Shown here: positions 1 through 5,341 of the stretch, piece by piece
Numbering within the stretch: position 1 is the stretch's first letter
Layout of the letters: each line of letters starts with the position of its first letter
Origin: an uncultured Emergencia sp.
Lineage (GTDB): Bacteria; Bacillota; Clostridia; Peptostreptococcales; Anaerovoracaceae
Reading direction: 5' to 3'
NCBI GenBank assembly: GCA_902476665.1
Contig: CABSEO010000129.1
Span: 1-6,110 of the forward strand
DNA length: 6,110 nt
Position numbers and translations under genes: made by a program
The notes under the pieces: model-generated
The model's database searches: none
Told to the model about the DNA's origin: nothing
What the model saw: only the letters and a program-made list of their open reading frames with translations

Positions 1-90
1 AACGCAAAAGCACTTTCGACAGCCGTTCCGTCCGTCAAAAGCTGCCTTTGCATACCAAGTTCCATTTTTCTCAGTTTTGTATACCGGCAC
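1..90 (-). CDS. int: Tyrosine integrase, N-terminal 30 residues (runs off left edge)
   Basis: The minus strand opens with GTG at 90-88 and stays open to the window edge, beginning MPVYKTEKNGTWYAK. Short N-termini of the form MPVYK(D/T)E..GTWY are typical of the arm-type DNA-binding domain of Tn916/ICE-like tyrosine integrases; that is family knowledge recalled from memory. A GGGAGG Shine-Dalgarno lies 8 bases upstream, inside the last codons of the excisionase gene, and only 2 bases separate that gene's stop from this start, so the two are probably translationally coupled. The xis-then-int order is usual for integrative elements. The catalytic domain is outside the window, so the assignment rests on the N-terminal pattern and the neighbour. 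Confidence 0.68.
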   Translation of the reverse strand, partial: MPVYKTEKNGTWYAKAAFDGRNGCRKCFCV

Positions 91-92
91 TT

Positions 93-287
93 CTAATTCC
101 TCCCTTCGTATGACTGTGTACCGTAAAACTGTTCATAAAAAAACTTGCGGTCAATCCTGCCGGGAATTGTAACACACCCTGTCTTTTCCAGTTCTTTGTT
201 GAGTTTTCGGATCAATTTGTAAGCATAAGACTCGGAAACATCCAGCGCCTCCATGACTTCGCTCACTCGCATAAACATTTTCTCCAT
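93..287 (-). CDS. xis: Excisionase-like small winged-HTH protein (64 aa)
   Basis: A 64-residue basic protein. Residues 6-30 (MRVSEVMEALDVSESYAYKL) form a helix-turn-helix of the type seen in excisionases and MerR-like proteins. Residues 36-50 (TGCVTIPGRIDRKFF) look like a wing carrying basic residues. Small proteins of this pattern commonly sit just upstream of the integrase in Firmicute integrative elements and direct the recombinase toward excision. The ATG at 287 is supported by AGAGAGG at 294-300 with 6-base spacing. It is the first gene of a minus-strand unit with int, and its promoter at 335-363 is covered by operator-like repeats. It could instead be a transcription factor; excisionase is preferred because of the adjacent integrase start. 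Confidence 0.75.
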   Translation of the reverse strand: MEKMFMRVSEVMEALDVSESYAYKLIRKLNKELEKTGCVTIPGRIDRKFFYEQFYGTQSYEGRN

Positions 288-312
288 AAGCTACCTCTCT
301 TTCTTATTTATT

Positions 313-434
313 CTATACATTTTTGTATAGTCACATATTACTATACTTTTCTGTATTGGTCAAGTGGTTTTACAGAAATTTCTATACTTTTTTGTATTGG
401 TTTTTCTTGATTGTTCCTATACTTTTATGTTATA
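313..434. promoter_or_regulatory. Four 18-bp operator-like repeats between divergent xis and Xre promoters
   Basis: The copies are at 313-330, 341-358, 382-399 and 417-434. Each begins CTATAC, followed by a T-rich centre and a TGTAT(A/T)G right half in the first three. The first has perfect 7-bp arms (CTATACA and TGTATAG around TTTT). Copies two and three have one mismatch in the right arm (TGTATTG). The fourth has a degenerate right half. Two copies bracket the xis promoter and two the Xre promoter. The obvious candidate ligand is the Xre protein encoded at 472-993; that is inferred from position and symmetry. Confidence 0.7.
335..363 (-). promoter_or_regulatory. Predicted sigma-A promoter for xis-int
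   Basis: On the minus strand, TTGACC (358-363) is followed after exactly 17 bases by TAATAT (335-340), close to consensus -35 and -10 elements. The predicted start, near 328, gives a leader of about 40 bases before the xis ATG. An 18-bp operator-like repeat (341-358) fills the spacer and touches the -35, and another (313-330) lies over the transcription start, so a bound repressor should block this promoter. Confidence 0.7.
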
Positions 435-436
435 CT
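407..436 (+). promoter_or_regulatory. Predicted sigma-A promoter for the Xre regulator gene
   Basis: TTGATT (407-412) and TATACT (431-436) are 18 bases apart, and a TGT just before the -10 gives an extended -10. The predicted start near 443 leaves a leader of about 30 bases to the ATG at 472. The fourth operator-like repeat (417-434) lies between the two boxes and overlaps the -10, which suggests autorepression. Confidence 0.62.
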
Positions 437-471
437 CAACCTATCAAAAGACTTCAGATAGGAGAATGGTT

Positions 472-993
472 ATGGCTATTGGCGAAAGAATCCATTATTT
501 CCGGCTGCTCCGTGGCTTTACACAGAAATATCTGGGCAAACTTCTGGGTTTTAGCGACTCTCAGGCAGACGTCCGTATCGCCCAGTATGAAAAAGGCGCA
601 CGCAGCCCGAAAGAGAAATATTTAAACGCACTGGCACAGATTTTTGAGGTATCGCCTCACGCTTTGAATGTTCCCGATATTGACACGGATATTGGACTTA
701 TGCACACTCTCTTTACACTGGAAGATACCCGTGGTCTGAAAATCGGAAAACTGGACGGCGAACTCTGCCTCCGACTGGACAAAGACACCGGAATGACCTA
801 CCACAGTATGTGGGATATGTTTAACGCATGGTATCAGCAGGCAGAAAAACTGGAGTCCGGCGAGATCACCAAAGAAGAATACGATCAGTGGCGTTATACC
901 TATCCTAAAATGGAGGCTGAACAAACCCGCCAGGAATTGGACGCTCTGCGTGAAAAGCGAAAAGTACACGGTAAATCACTAGTACCGTGCTAG
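472..993 (+). CDS. Xre-family HTH regulator with 3' end replaced by IS66 (173 aa)
   Basis: Residues 3-62 form a lambda-Cro/Xre HTH domain (GERIHYFRLLRGFTQKYLG, then VRIAQYEKGARSPK), and the rest is an acidic helical domain (EITKEEYDQWRY, residues 131-142). The family is common in Firmicute integrative elements as a master regulator. The ATG at 472 is chosen because AGGAG (460-464) lies 7 bases upstream; an in-frame ATG at 466 is only 1 base from that site. The IS66 end appears to begin at 971, within codon 167, so the final residues GKSLVPC and the TAG stop come from the insertion sequence. Only a short C-terminal tail seems lost, so DNA binding may survive. Four likely operators precede it. 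Confidence 0.8.
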   Translation: MAIGERIHYFRLLRGFTQKYLGKLLGFSDSQADVRIAQYEKGARSPKEKYLNALAQIFEVSPHALNVPDIDTDIGLMHTLFTLEDTRGLKIGKLDGELCLRLDKDTGMTYHSMWDMFNAWYQQAEKLESGEITKEEYDQWRYTYPKMEAEQTRQELDALREKRKVHGKSLVPC

Positions 994-1054
994 TTTTATC
1001 TATCTATGAGATAATACCTCCAGAAAACTACAAGTTTTTTAGAGGAGTGTCCCT
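971..1054 (+). repeat. IS66 left terminal region and tnpA leader
   Basis: It begins GTAA and contains a small inverted repeat, ACTAG (978-982) against CTAGT (990-994). Further in, AAAACT (1024-1029) can pair with AGTTTT (1033-1038). A GATAAT at 1010-1015 could be a -10 box, but no convincing -35 is visible. AGAGGAG (1041-1047) is the tnpA ribosome binding site. The exact boundary needs the right end for confirmation. Confidence 0.6.
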
Positions 1055-1459
1055 ATGGATAAGATCACACATCAGGTCCGTGCAGAGCACTGGGCCAAAA
1101 TCATGAATGAATGCATAAACAGCGGAATGTCTAAAACTGCCTGGTGCAGAGCAAATGGGATTTCAGTGAAGCAGTTCTTCTACTGGCAGAGGATCCTGCG
1201 CAGGGAAGCTTTCGAAAATTCCCAGAATTCATTATTACCGGCAACTGCCGGACCGCATCAGGAAATGGCGCCGATGGTGCCAGCGACTCAAAGGGCAGTC
1301 TCTTTTACTGAGATCAAGCTTCCATCCTCTTCTCAAAGCACAGCTCCGGTTTTTCATCCGGATCTCGTAATCCGAAAAGGCAGTCTCATTCTGGAAATTT
1401 CGAATTCTGCTTCAGATGAGCTCCTCTCCCGGATTGGAGGAATCCTGGGTGCTGAATAA
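1055..1459 (+). CDS. tnpA: IS66 accessory protein TnpA (134 aa)
   Basis: This protein carries an N-terminal helix-turn-helix (about residues 20-46) with the characteristic IS66 TnpA pattern SGMSKTAWCRANGISVKQ followed by FYWQR. The C-terminal residues (about 104-134: VIRKGSLILEISN...LSRIGGIL) match the conserved tail of the family. TnpA is one of three proteins needed for IS66 transposition; its exact biochemical role is unsettled, though the HTH suggests binding to DNA ends. The ATG at 1055 is supported by AGAGGAG 7 bases upstream. Its last 11 bases overlap the tnpB start, the usual coupled arrangement. The gene appears intact. Confidence 0.93.
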   Translation: MDKITHQVRAEHWAKIMNECINSGMSKTAWCRANGISVKQFFYWQRILRREAFENSQNSLLPATAGPHQEMAPMVPATQRAVSFTEIKLPSSSQSTAPVFHPDLVIRKGSLILEISNSASDELLSRIGGILGAE

Positions 1460-1628
1460 TGCAACCGGATTCCGAAAGATTTATATTGCTGCAGGATACA
1501 CAGATTTACGCCGTGGGATTGATGGTCTGGCATCTATTATTAAATTCAATTTCCAGTTAGATCCTTATGAAAAGGACATCCTTTTTCTCTTCTGCGGCAG
1601 GCGTAGTGACCGCATCAAGGGGCTCGTA
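1449..1628 (+). pseudogene. tnpB: IS66 tnpB, 5' part (60 codons), interrupted by RIT element
   Basis: The fragment encodes V/MLNNATGFRKIYIAAGYTD at its start and ends FLFCGRRSDRIKGLV, the recognisable N-terminal half of IS66 TnpB (YTDLRxGIDGL and LFLFCGRRxDRIKGL motifs). Translation most likely starts at GTG 1449, 8 bases after GGAGG (1436-1440), overlapping the tnpA stop. The next codon after Val is TAA at 1629-1631, supplied by the inserted element. Joined to 5097-5276, the reading frame gives 60 + 59 = 119 residues, normal for TnpB, with KGLV running straight into WEGDGF. The truncated product is probably non-functional. Confidence 0.93.
1623..1628 (+). other. Left putative 6-bp crossover core (CTCGTA)
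   Basis: CTCGTA sits between intact tnpB sequence and the element's left palindrome. It differs by one base from CTTGTA at the right junction, and both read Leu-Val in the tnpB frame. Tyrosine-recombinase transposons can leave one core from the target and one carried from the donor, which would explain the mismatch. Confidence 0.55.
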
Positions 1629-1648
1629 TAATTCCGATATCGGAATTA
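1629..1648. repeat. 20-bp perfect palindrome at the left boundary
   Basis: TAATTCCGAT followed directly by ATCGGAATTA. Each half is a 9/10 copy of the recombinase-arm-like repeat TTATTCCGAT found elsewhere in the ends. It abuts the tnpB junction exactly and has no counterpart at the right boundary. Confidence 0.9.
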
Positions 1649-1664
1649 GTGCAGTTATTCCGAT
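1639..1664. other. Extra arm-core-arm site inside the left end
   Basis: ATCGGAATTA, GTGCAG and TTATTCCGAT follow one another: two near-perfect inverted 10-bp arms around a 6-bp spacer. This is the geometry of a tyrosine-recombinase core site and resembles what joining the two element ends would give. Its role is inferred. Confidence 0.55.
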
Positions 1665-1686
1665 TTTTCAATTATTCCGACAGAAT
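1653..1686 (+). repeat. Left terminal inverted repeat (34 bp, perfect with 5059-5092)
   Basis: The repeat runs from AGTTATTCC to CGACAGAAT and matches the reverse complement of 5059-5092 at all 34 positions. It contains two direct copies of TTATTCCGA (1655-1663 and 1672-1680), 17 bp apart, probably paired recombinase-binding sites. Confidence 0.93.
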
Positions 1687-1715
1687 CGCATGATGATATA
1701 TTTTTTTAAAAACAG

Positions 1716-1734
1716 TTGAAAAATATCGGAATAA
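1716..1734 (-). repeat. Inner inverted copy of the end repeat, left
   Basis: TTGAAAAATATCGGAATAA is the reverse complement of 1655-1671 apart from a 2-base insertion. It gives the left end a further, oppositely oriented repeat 60 bp inside the outer one. It lies in the leader of the first recombinase gene, so recombinase binding here might also affect transcription. Confidence 0.8.
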
Positions 1735-1739
1735 GTATT

Positions 1740-1752
1740 CTCCTATTCTATA
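1740..1752 (+). repeat. 13-bp direct repeat, left copy
   Basis: CTCCTATTCTATA occurs here and, in the same orientation, at 5034-5046, next to the inner repeats of each end. The function is unknown; an accessory protein or arm-type binding site is possible. Confidence 0.75.
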
Positions 1753-1775
1753 TCAAATATAGGGAGGAAAATACT

Positions 1776-3017
1776 ATGCAAACAGCAAACATCATCCCGG
1801 AATGGGACACACTAGCGGAAGTATTGAAAGTTGGATTAGGCTACTCTGACGCTACATTAAAAAGAACGAGACATACTTACAATGTATTCATAAGAGATTA
1901 TTGTGATACAAAGGGAGGTGATGCCGGAAACGTTATAAAACAGGGAATTGTGCGAACCGGAGATGCCTATGAGTCAGAAATGATTTCAAAAGATAAGCTT
2001 CTCCGAATCAGAAGGCTTGCATTCAGAATGCTGCAGTTAATAGAAACGGGACATATCACCTGGAAATGCGCACCATTATACGGGAAAAAGTATGGCAATG
2101 ATGCGAATGAAACTCTGCTCAGAGCATTTGTCGCGAGCGAGCAAAGAGAAAGTAGACATGCCGAATCTATAATAAAGCGGGATGAAAACATAATCAGGCA
2201 ATATATTTTATATGCAGAAAAAAATGGAATCCGCATTCTTGAAGCTGATGCACAAAATATGCTGGATTTTTTATCTCATATGAAAAAACTGCGGCCAGCG
2301 GGACTTCATAGTACTGCATCTGCATTGAAACACTTTTATGCTTACCTGATTGAGAATGAGAATGCACAGCCTAACATTCTTGCCGCAATAAAAGCATGGG
2401 ATACACCGCATAAACGAATTTATGGGATTCTCACAGACGTCGAAAGGGAAAAATTGTTAGATGCTGCGGATGGAGATTCTGATATCGGGAAGCGTGATAA
2501 AGCTATCTTGCTGCTTGCCATGGATTGCGGTTTAAGAAGTTCTGATCTGTGTAACTTGAAGCTTAGAGATATTGATTGGTATTCAGCTTCGATAAGCATT
2601 ATCCAGAAAAAAACAGGGAAACAGGTCTCGATCCCGTTTTCAGAGAGAACGGGGGACGCTCTGGCCGATTACATCCTTAATGCCAGAGGGACTTCATCCC
2701 TTCCCTACGTGTTTTTGAAAAAATCATACTGTGATTCTTCGCTGACTTCTTCATTACTATGCCAACGTTTAAAAAAACTCATGCAGAGAGCTGGCATAAC
2801 TCGCCCAGCAGCGGAAAAAATCAACATGCATACATTTCGAAGAAGCCTGGGAACTTCACTGATCGATTCCGGGGAAAGCCTTGAGATGGTAGCACAGATT
2901 CTTGGGCATAAGGATATAGAAGCAACGAAAAGATACATTTCTGTTTCCGAACAGATGCTTCGCAGTTGTCCTATGCCTATGCCAGAAATAAATGAAAGGG
3001 CGGAGAGCAATGAGTAA
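1776..3017 (+). CDS. ritA: Tyrosine recombinase 1 of the trio (RitA-like, 413 aa)
   Basis: The catalytic domain covers about residues 215-395. Visible active-site residues are Arg254 (CGLRSSDL), a lysine at 278/279 (QKKTGK), His352 and Arg355 (MHTFRR), His378 (LGHKD) and nucleophile Tyr387 (ATKRYI), nine residues after His378 as usual. Residues about 120-205 fit a core-binding SAM-like domain, and roughly 100 further N-terminal residues precede it, making this the longest of the three. The ATG at 1776 is chosen because AGGGAGG (1761-1767) lies 8 bases upstream; an in-frame TTG at 1716 lies inside an end repeat. The gene's stop overlaps the start of the next recombinase by 8 bases. The protein should act with its two partners in excision and integration of the RIT element. 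Confidence 0.92.
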   Translation: MQTANIIPEWDTLAEVLKVGLGYSDATLKRTRHTYNVFIRDYCDTKGGDAGNVIKQGIVRTGDAYESEMISKDKLLRIRRLAFRMLQLIETGHITWKCAPLYGKKYGNDANETLLRAFVASEQRESRHAESIIKRDENIIRQYILYAEKNGIRILEADAQNMLDFLSHMKKLRPAGLHSTASALKHFYAYLIENENAQPNILAAIKAWDTPHKRIYGILTDVEREKLLDAADGDSDIGKRDKAILLLAMDCGLRSSDLCNLKLRDIDWYSASISIIQKKTGKQVSIPFSERTGDALADYILNARGTSSLPYVFLKKSYCDSSLTSSLLCQRLKKLMQRAGITRPAAEKINMHTFRRSLGTSLIDSGESLEMVAQILGHKDIEATKRYISVSEQMLRSCPMPMPEINERAESNE

Positions 3018-3978
3018 AATGAAATTTGAAAGCGCTCTCCGGTATAAGGAAGAAGCTTTTATAAAGTTTAAAAAAGATTTTGGCCATGCATATGGTTCTC
3101 AGACATATCACTTGTTGGAGTTTGACCGTTTTTGCCTCGCAGAGTATCCACATAAAGATACGCTAACGGAAGAAATGGTTATGAGATGGTCGGTTATTAA
3201 AGAAACCGAGACTTCCAATGGATATCTTTCAAGAATAACAACTTTGCGGCAGTTTGGTAAATATCTTGCCATGATGGGGGAGGAAGCATTTATTCTGCCT
3301 GACGGATTGAAAGGTGGAACCATGCCATTGATGCCATATGTTTTTTCTCAGGAATCCTTGAAATCGTTCTTCCAATACACGGATACGATGGAGCGTTATT
3401 ATCAGTCAGCAGTCCGTCATCTGGTGGCACCTGTTATGTTTCGGTACATGTACTGTTGTGGGCTGCGTCCGGTTGAAGCCAGAAACATGAACCGCAAGGA
3501 CGTAAACGTTCAAACAGGAAGGGTCTTTATCAGAGAATCAAAATATAATAAAGAAAGAGTTGTTTATGCGCCGAATGAACTGCTGTCACTTACAAAACTC
3601 TATCTTAATCAGATAAGCGCCGTTTTCCCAGAAAGCATAGCCATGTTTGTTGACAGAAAAGGCCAATACTTTTCAAAATCAACACAGCAGTATCTTTTTG
3701 AACACTGCCGGGATGGAGCAGGGATAAAAACATCTGGCACAAGAAGACCGAACATGTATAGCTTTCGTCATTCTTTCGCAACGCACCGGATCTATCAATG
3801 GCATAAAGAAGGAAAAGATATCAGTACCCTTCTGCCTAGCTTAAGTGCTTACATGGGGCATTCAAAGTATCAGCATACGCTGTATTACCTGCATTTTTTA
3901 CCGGAACAGTTCTCTGAAATGTCAGGATTCGATTTTGAGCGGTTCTCAGAAATCATACCGGAGGTGTACGAAGAATGA
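3010..3978 (+). CDS. ritB: Tyrosine recombinase 2 of the trio (RitB-like, 322 aa)
   Basis: An N-terminal core-binding domain (about residues 10-100) precedes the catalytic domain. Arg153 lies in CCGLRPVEARNM, a candidate lysine is at 178 or 181 (SKYNKER), Arg253 lies in YSFRHSFATHR, His284 in YMGHSK, and the nucleophile is Tyr293, nine residues later. The histidine of the HxxR box is replaced by Tyr250 (YxxR); family tolerance of substitution here means activity is not excluded. The ATG at 3010 sits in ATGAGTAA overlapping the preceding stop, with GGAG (3002-3005) a short 4 bases upstream; ATG 2992 and ATG 3019 are alternatives. The stop overlaps the next start as ATGA. Coupling implies coordinated production of the trio. 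Confidence 0.92.
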   Translation: MSKMKFESALRYKEEAFIKFKKDFGHAYGSQTYHLLEFDRFCLAEYPHKDTLTEEMVMRWSVIKETETSNGYLSRITTLRQFGKYLAMMGEEAFILPDGLKGGTMPLMPYVFSQESLKSFFQYTDTMERYYQSAVRHLVAPVMFRYMYCCGLRPVEARNMNRKDVNVQTGRVFIRESKYNKERVVYAPNELLSLTKLYLNQISAVFPESIAMFVDRKGQYFSKSTQQYLFEHCRDGAGIKTSGTRRPNMYSFRHSFATHRIYQWHKEGKDISTLLPSLSAYMGHSKYQHTLYYLHFLPEQFSEMSGFDFERFSEIIPEVYEE

Positions 3979-5003
3979 CGAATGACAGTAAAACAATGTT
4001 TGAAAAGATACGGGCATTTCTGACTGTATATATGCCAAAGCAGCGTGGATTAAGTAATTGTACGATAGATTCATACAGGCAAGTCATCAATCAGTTCCTA
4101 GGGTTTATAATGGAAAAAAAGGGGATCCCTTACGATGAGATATCCTTCAATGAATGGAATGCCCAAACGATCAGCGACTACCTTGTGTACTTAAAGAATG
4201 AAAGGAATGTATCGGCATCTACCAGAAACCAAAGATTGTTTGCGATACGGTCATTCCTAAAGTATGCCAGGATATCTAATCCGGAGGTAACGGTATTATC
4301 CCTTGAAGCGTCAGGGATTGCAGTAGCAAAGGAGAGCAAAGAACCGGTTGTATTTTTAAGCGAAAATGCAATGGCAGCTCTTTTACGCCAGCCAGATGAC
4401 ACAACTAAGATCGGCTTGCGGGATATGTGTTTCATGATTACTATGTATGATACTGCAGCAAGAGATTGTGAAATGTTAAATCTGCGCCTGAATTCTCTGG
4501 ACCTCAAAGATGGCAGTCCAAAGATAAGGCTGGAAGGCAAGGGAAATAAGGTAAGGTATGTCCCATTAATGAAGAAAACCGTCAACCATTTAAAAAGATA
4601 TATCAAAGTCTACCATTCAGAAGATGCCAGAGAAGAGGACTGGCTGTTTTATACAGTTTCACACGGAACGCACAATAAGATGTCCGATGATAATGTTGCA
4701 CGGTTTCTGAAGAAATACACCATTATGGCAAGAGAAGTATGTGACGAAATGCCTGCCAAGGTTACGCCACATCAATTCCGTCATACCCGTGCAATGCATC
4801 TGTATAGGCATGGTATGCCCCTTCAGCTTTTAGCAGAGTACATGGGGCATGCATCAGTTGTATCAACGCAGATCTACGCTTATGCGGACACCGAAATGAA
4901 ACGCAGGGCAATTGAAAAATGTCAAGGCGGTGCTGCAATATCTGCTCCTCCGGAATGGCAGAATAATGTAGGAGTGATCAAAAAACTGTATGGTTTAGCA
5001 TAA
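3975..5003 (+). CDS. ritC: Tyrosine recombinase 3 of the trio (RitC-like, 342 aa)
   Basis: A XerC/XerD-like layout: core-binding domain at about residues 8-100 (SNCTIDSYRQVINQFLGF; NERNVSASTRNQR) and catalytic domain at about 125-310. Active-site residues are Arg163 (DTAARDCEMLNL), Lys189 (EGKGNKVRYVPL), His266 and Arg269 (TPHQFRHTRA), His292 (YMGHAS) and Tyr301 (STQIYAY), so the set is complete. It begins with ATG overlapping the preceding TGA by 4 bases, with GGAGGT (3960-3965) 9 bases upstream. The stop is only 5 bases before the inner repeat of the right end, so no cargo follows. No terminator is visible, and transcription could continue into the tnpB remnant and tnpC. Confidence 0.93.
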   Translation: MTNDSKTMFEKIRAFLTVYMPKQRGLSNCTIDSYRQVINQFLGFIMEKKGIPYDEISFNEWNAQTISDYLVYLKNERNVSASTRNQRLFAIRSFLKYARISNPEVTVLSLEASGIAVAKESKEPVVFLSENAMAALLRQPDDTTKIGLRDMCFMITMYDTAARDCEMLNLRLNSLDLKDGSPKIRLEGKGNKVRYVPLMKKTVNHLKRYIKVYHSEDAREEDWLFYTVSHGTHNKMSDDNVARFLKKYTIMAREVCDEMPAKVTPHQFRHTRAMHLYRHGMPLQLLAEYMGHASVVSTQIYAYADTEMKRRAIEKCQGGAAISAPPEWQNNVGVIKKLYGLA

Positions 5004-5008
5004 ATTAC

Positions 5009-5027
5009 TTATTCCGATAGAATTAGG
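5009..5027 (-). repeat. Inner inverted copy of the end repeat, right
   Basis: TTATTCCGATAGAATTAGG matches the reverse complement of 5055-5073 at 17 of 19 positions. It mirrors the inner inverted copy of the left end, though it copies a different part of the outer repeat. Confidence 0.82.
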
Positions 5028-5033
5028 CTCATG

Positions 5034-5046
5034 CTCCTATTCTATA
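5034..5046 (+). repeat. 13-bp direct repeat, right copy
   Basis: CTCCTATTCTATA, identical to 1740-1752 and in the same orientation. It lies between the inner and outer repeats of the right end. Confidence 0.75.
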
Positions 5047-5058
5047 ATGGATGGCCCA

Positions 5059-5092
5059 ATTCTGTCGGAATAATTGAAAAATCGGAATAACT
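5059..5092 (-). repeat. Right terminal inverted repeat (34 bp, perfect with 1653-1686)
   Basis: Exact reverse complement of 1653-1686. It holds GTCGGAATAA (5064-5073) and ATCGGAATAA (5081-5090), again 17 bp apart, and its last two bases fall in the putative core CTTGTA. Confidence 0.93.
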
Positions 5093-5096
5093 TGTA
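5091..5096 (+). other. Right putative 6-bp crossover core (CTTGTA)
   Basis: CTTGTA lies directly between the last ATCGGAATAA arm and resumed tnpB (TGGGAAGGC). It reads Leu-Val in the tnpB frame and differs from the left core CTCGTA only at the synonymous third base of the Leu codon. Confidence 0.55.
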
Positions 5097-5276
5097 TGGG
5101 AAGGCGATGGATTCCTTCTCCTTTACAAAAGGCTGGAGCTTGGCGGTTTCAGCTGGCCTCGTACAAAAGAAGAGGCACTGGAGATCACGCCGGAACAATA
5201 TCAGGCGTTGATGAAGGGGCTGGAGATCATCTCCAGACATCCGATCCAGGAAGTGTATCCTCAGGATCTCCTGTAA
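5097..5276 (+). pseudogene. tnpB: IS66 tnpB, 3' part (59 codons)
   Basis: The frame resumes with WEGDGFLLLYKRLE, then SWPRTKEEALEITPEQY, and ends HPIQEVYPQDLL before TAA at 5274-5276. These are the conserved C-terminal TnpB motifs. It joins the 5' part at 1628 without any lost or gained codon. No start codon or ribosome site for separate translation is convincing, so this piece is probably not expressed as a useful protein. Confidence 0.93.
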
Positions 5277-5341
5277 AGCATTGTGCAAAACGGAGAAAAT
5301 CAAAAATCTTTTCGCATTCGCCGTCCAGGACAGATTGGAAG

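Larger units (their letters stand above)
1629..5096 (+). mobile_element. Recombinase-in-trio (RIT) element inserted in IS66 tnpB
   Basis: Three consecutive tyrosine recombinases with overlapping reading frames lie between inverted ends and carry no other cargo, which is the definition of RIT elements. The length is about 3.47 kb. The boundaries are fixed by the tnpB reading frame: tnpB is intact up to Val at 1626-1628 and resumes with Trp at 5097-5099. A right-hand core CTTGTA (5091-5096) is included. The recombinases probably cut and rejoin DNA through phosphotyrosine intermediates, without target duplications of the transposase kind. All three genes look intact and the ends are highly conserved with each other, so the element may be active. 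Confidence 0.9.

Noticed and set aside
323..625. Open frame of 100 codons overlapping the Xre gene
   Set aside because: It crosses the operator region and reads out of frame over the clear HTH domain of the Xre protein; no ribosome site or recognisable domain.
1716..1775. TTG start at 1716 extending recombinase 1 by 20 residues
   Set aside because: The extension lies within the inner end repeat, has no ribosome binding site, and a strong AGGGAGG precedes ATG 1776.
2705..3323. Minus-strand open frames across the recombinase genes
   Set aside because: They are antisense to coding sequence with complete recombinase motifs and show no ribosome sites or domains.
1629..5096. Tn554-type transposon (tnpA, tnpB, tnpC with two recombinases and a small accessory protein)
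   Set aside because: All three proteins here are tyrosine recombinases of 322-413 residues; there is no large TnpB of about 600 residues and no small accessory TnpC.
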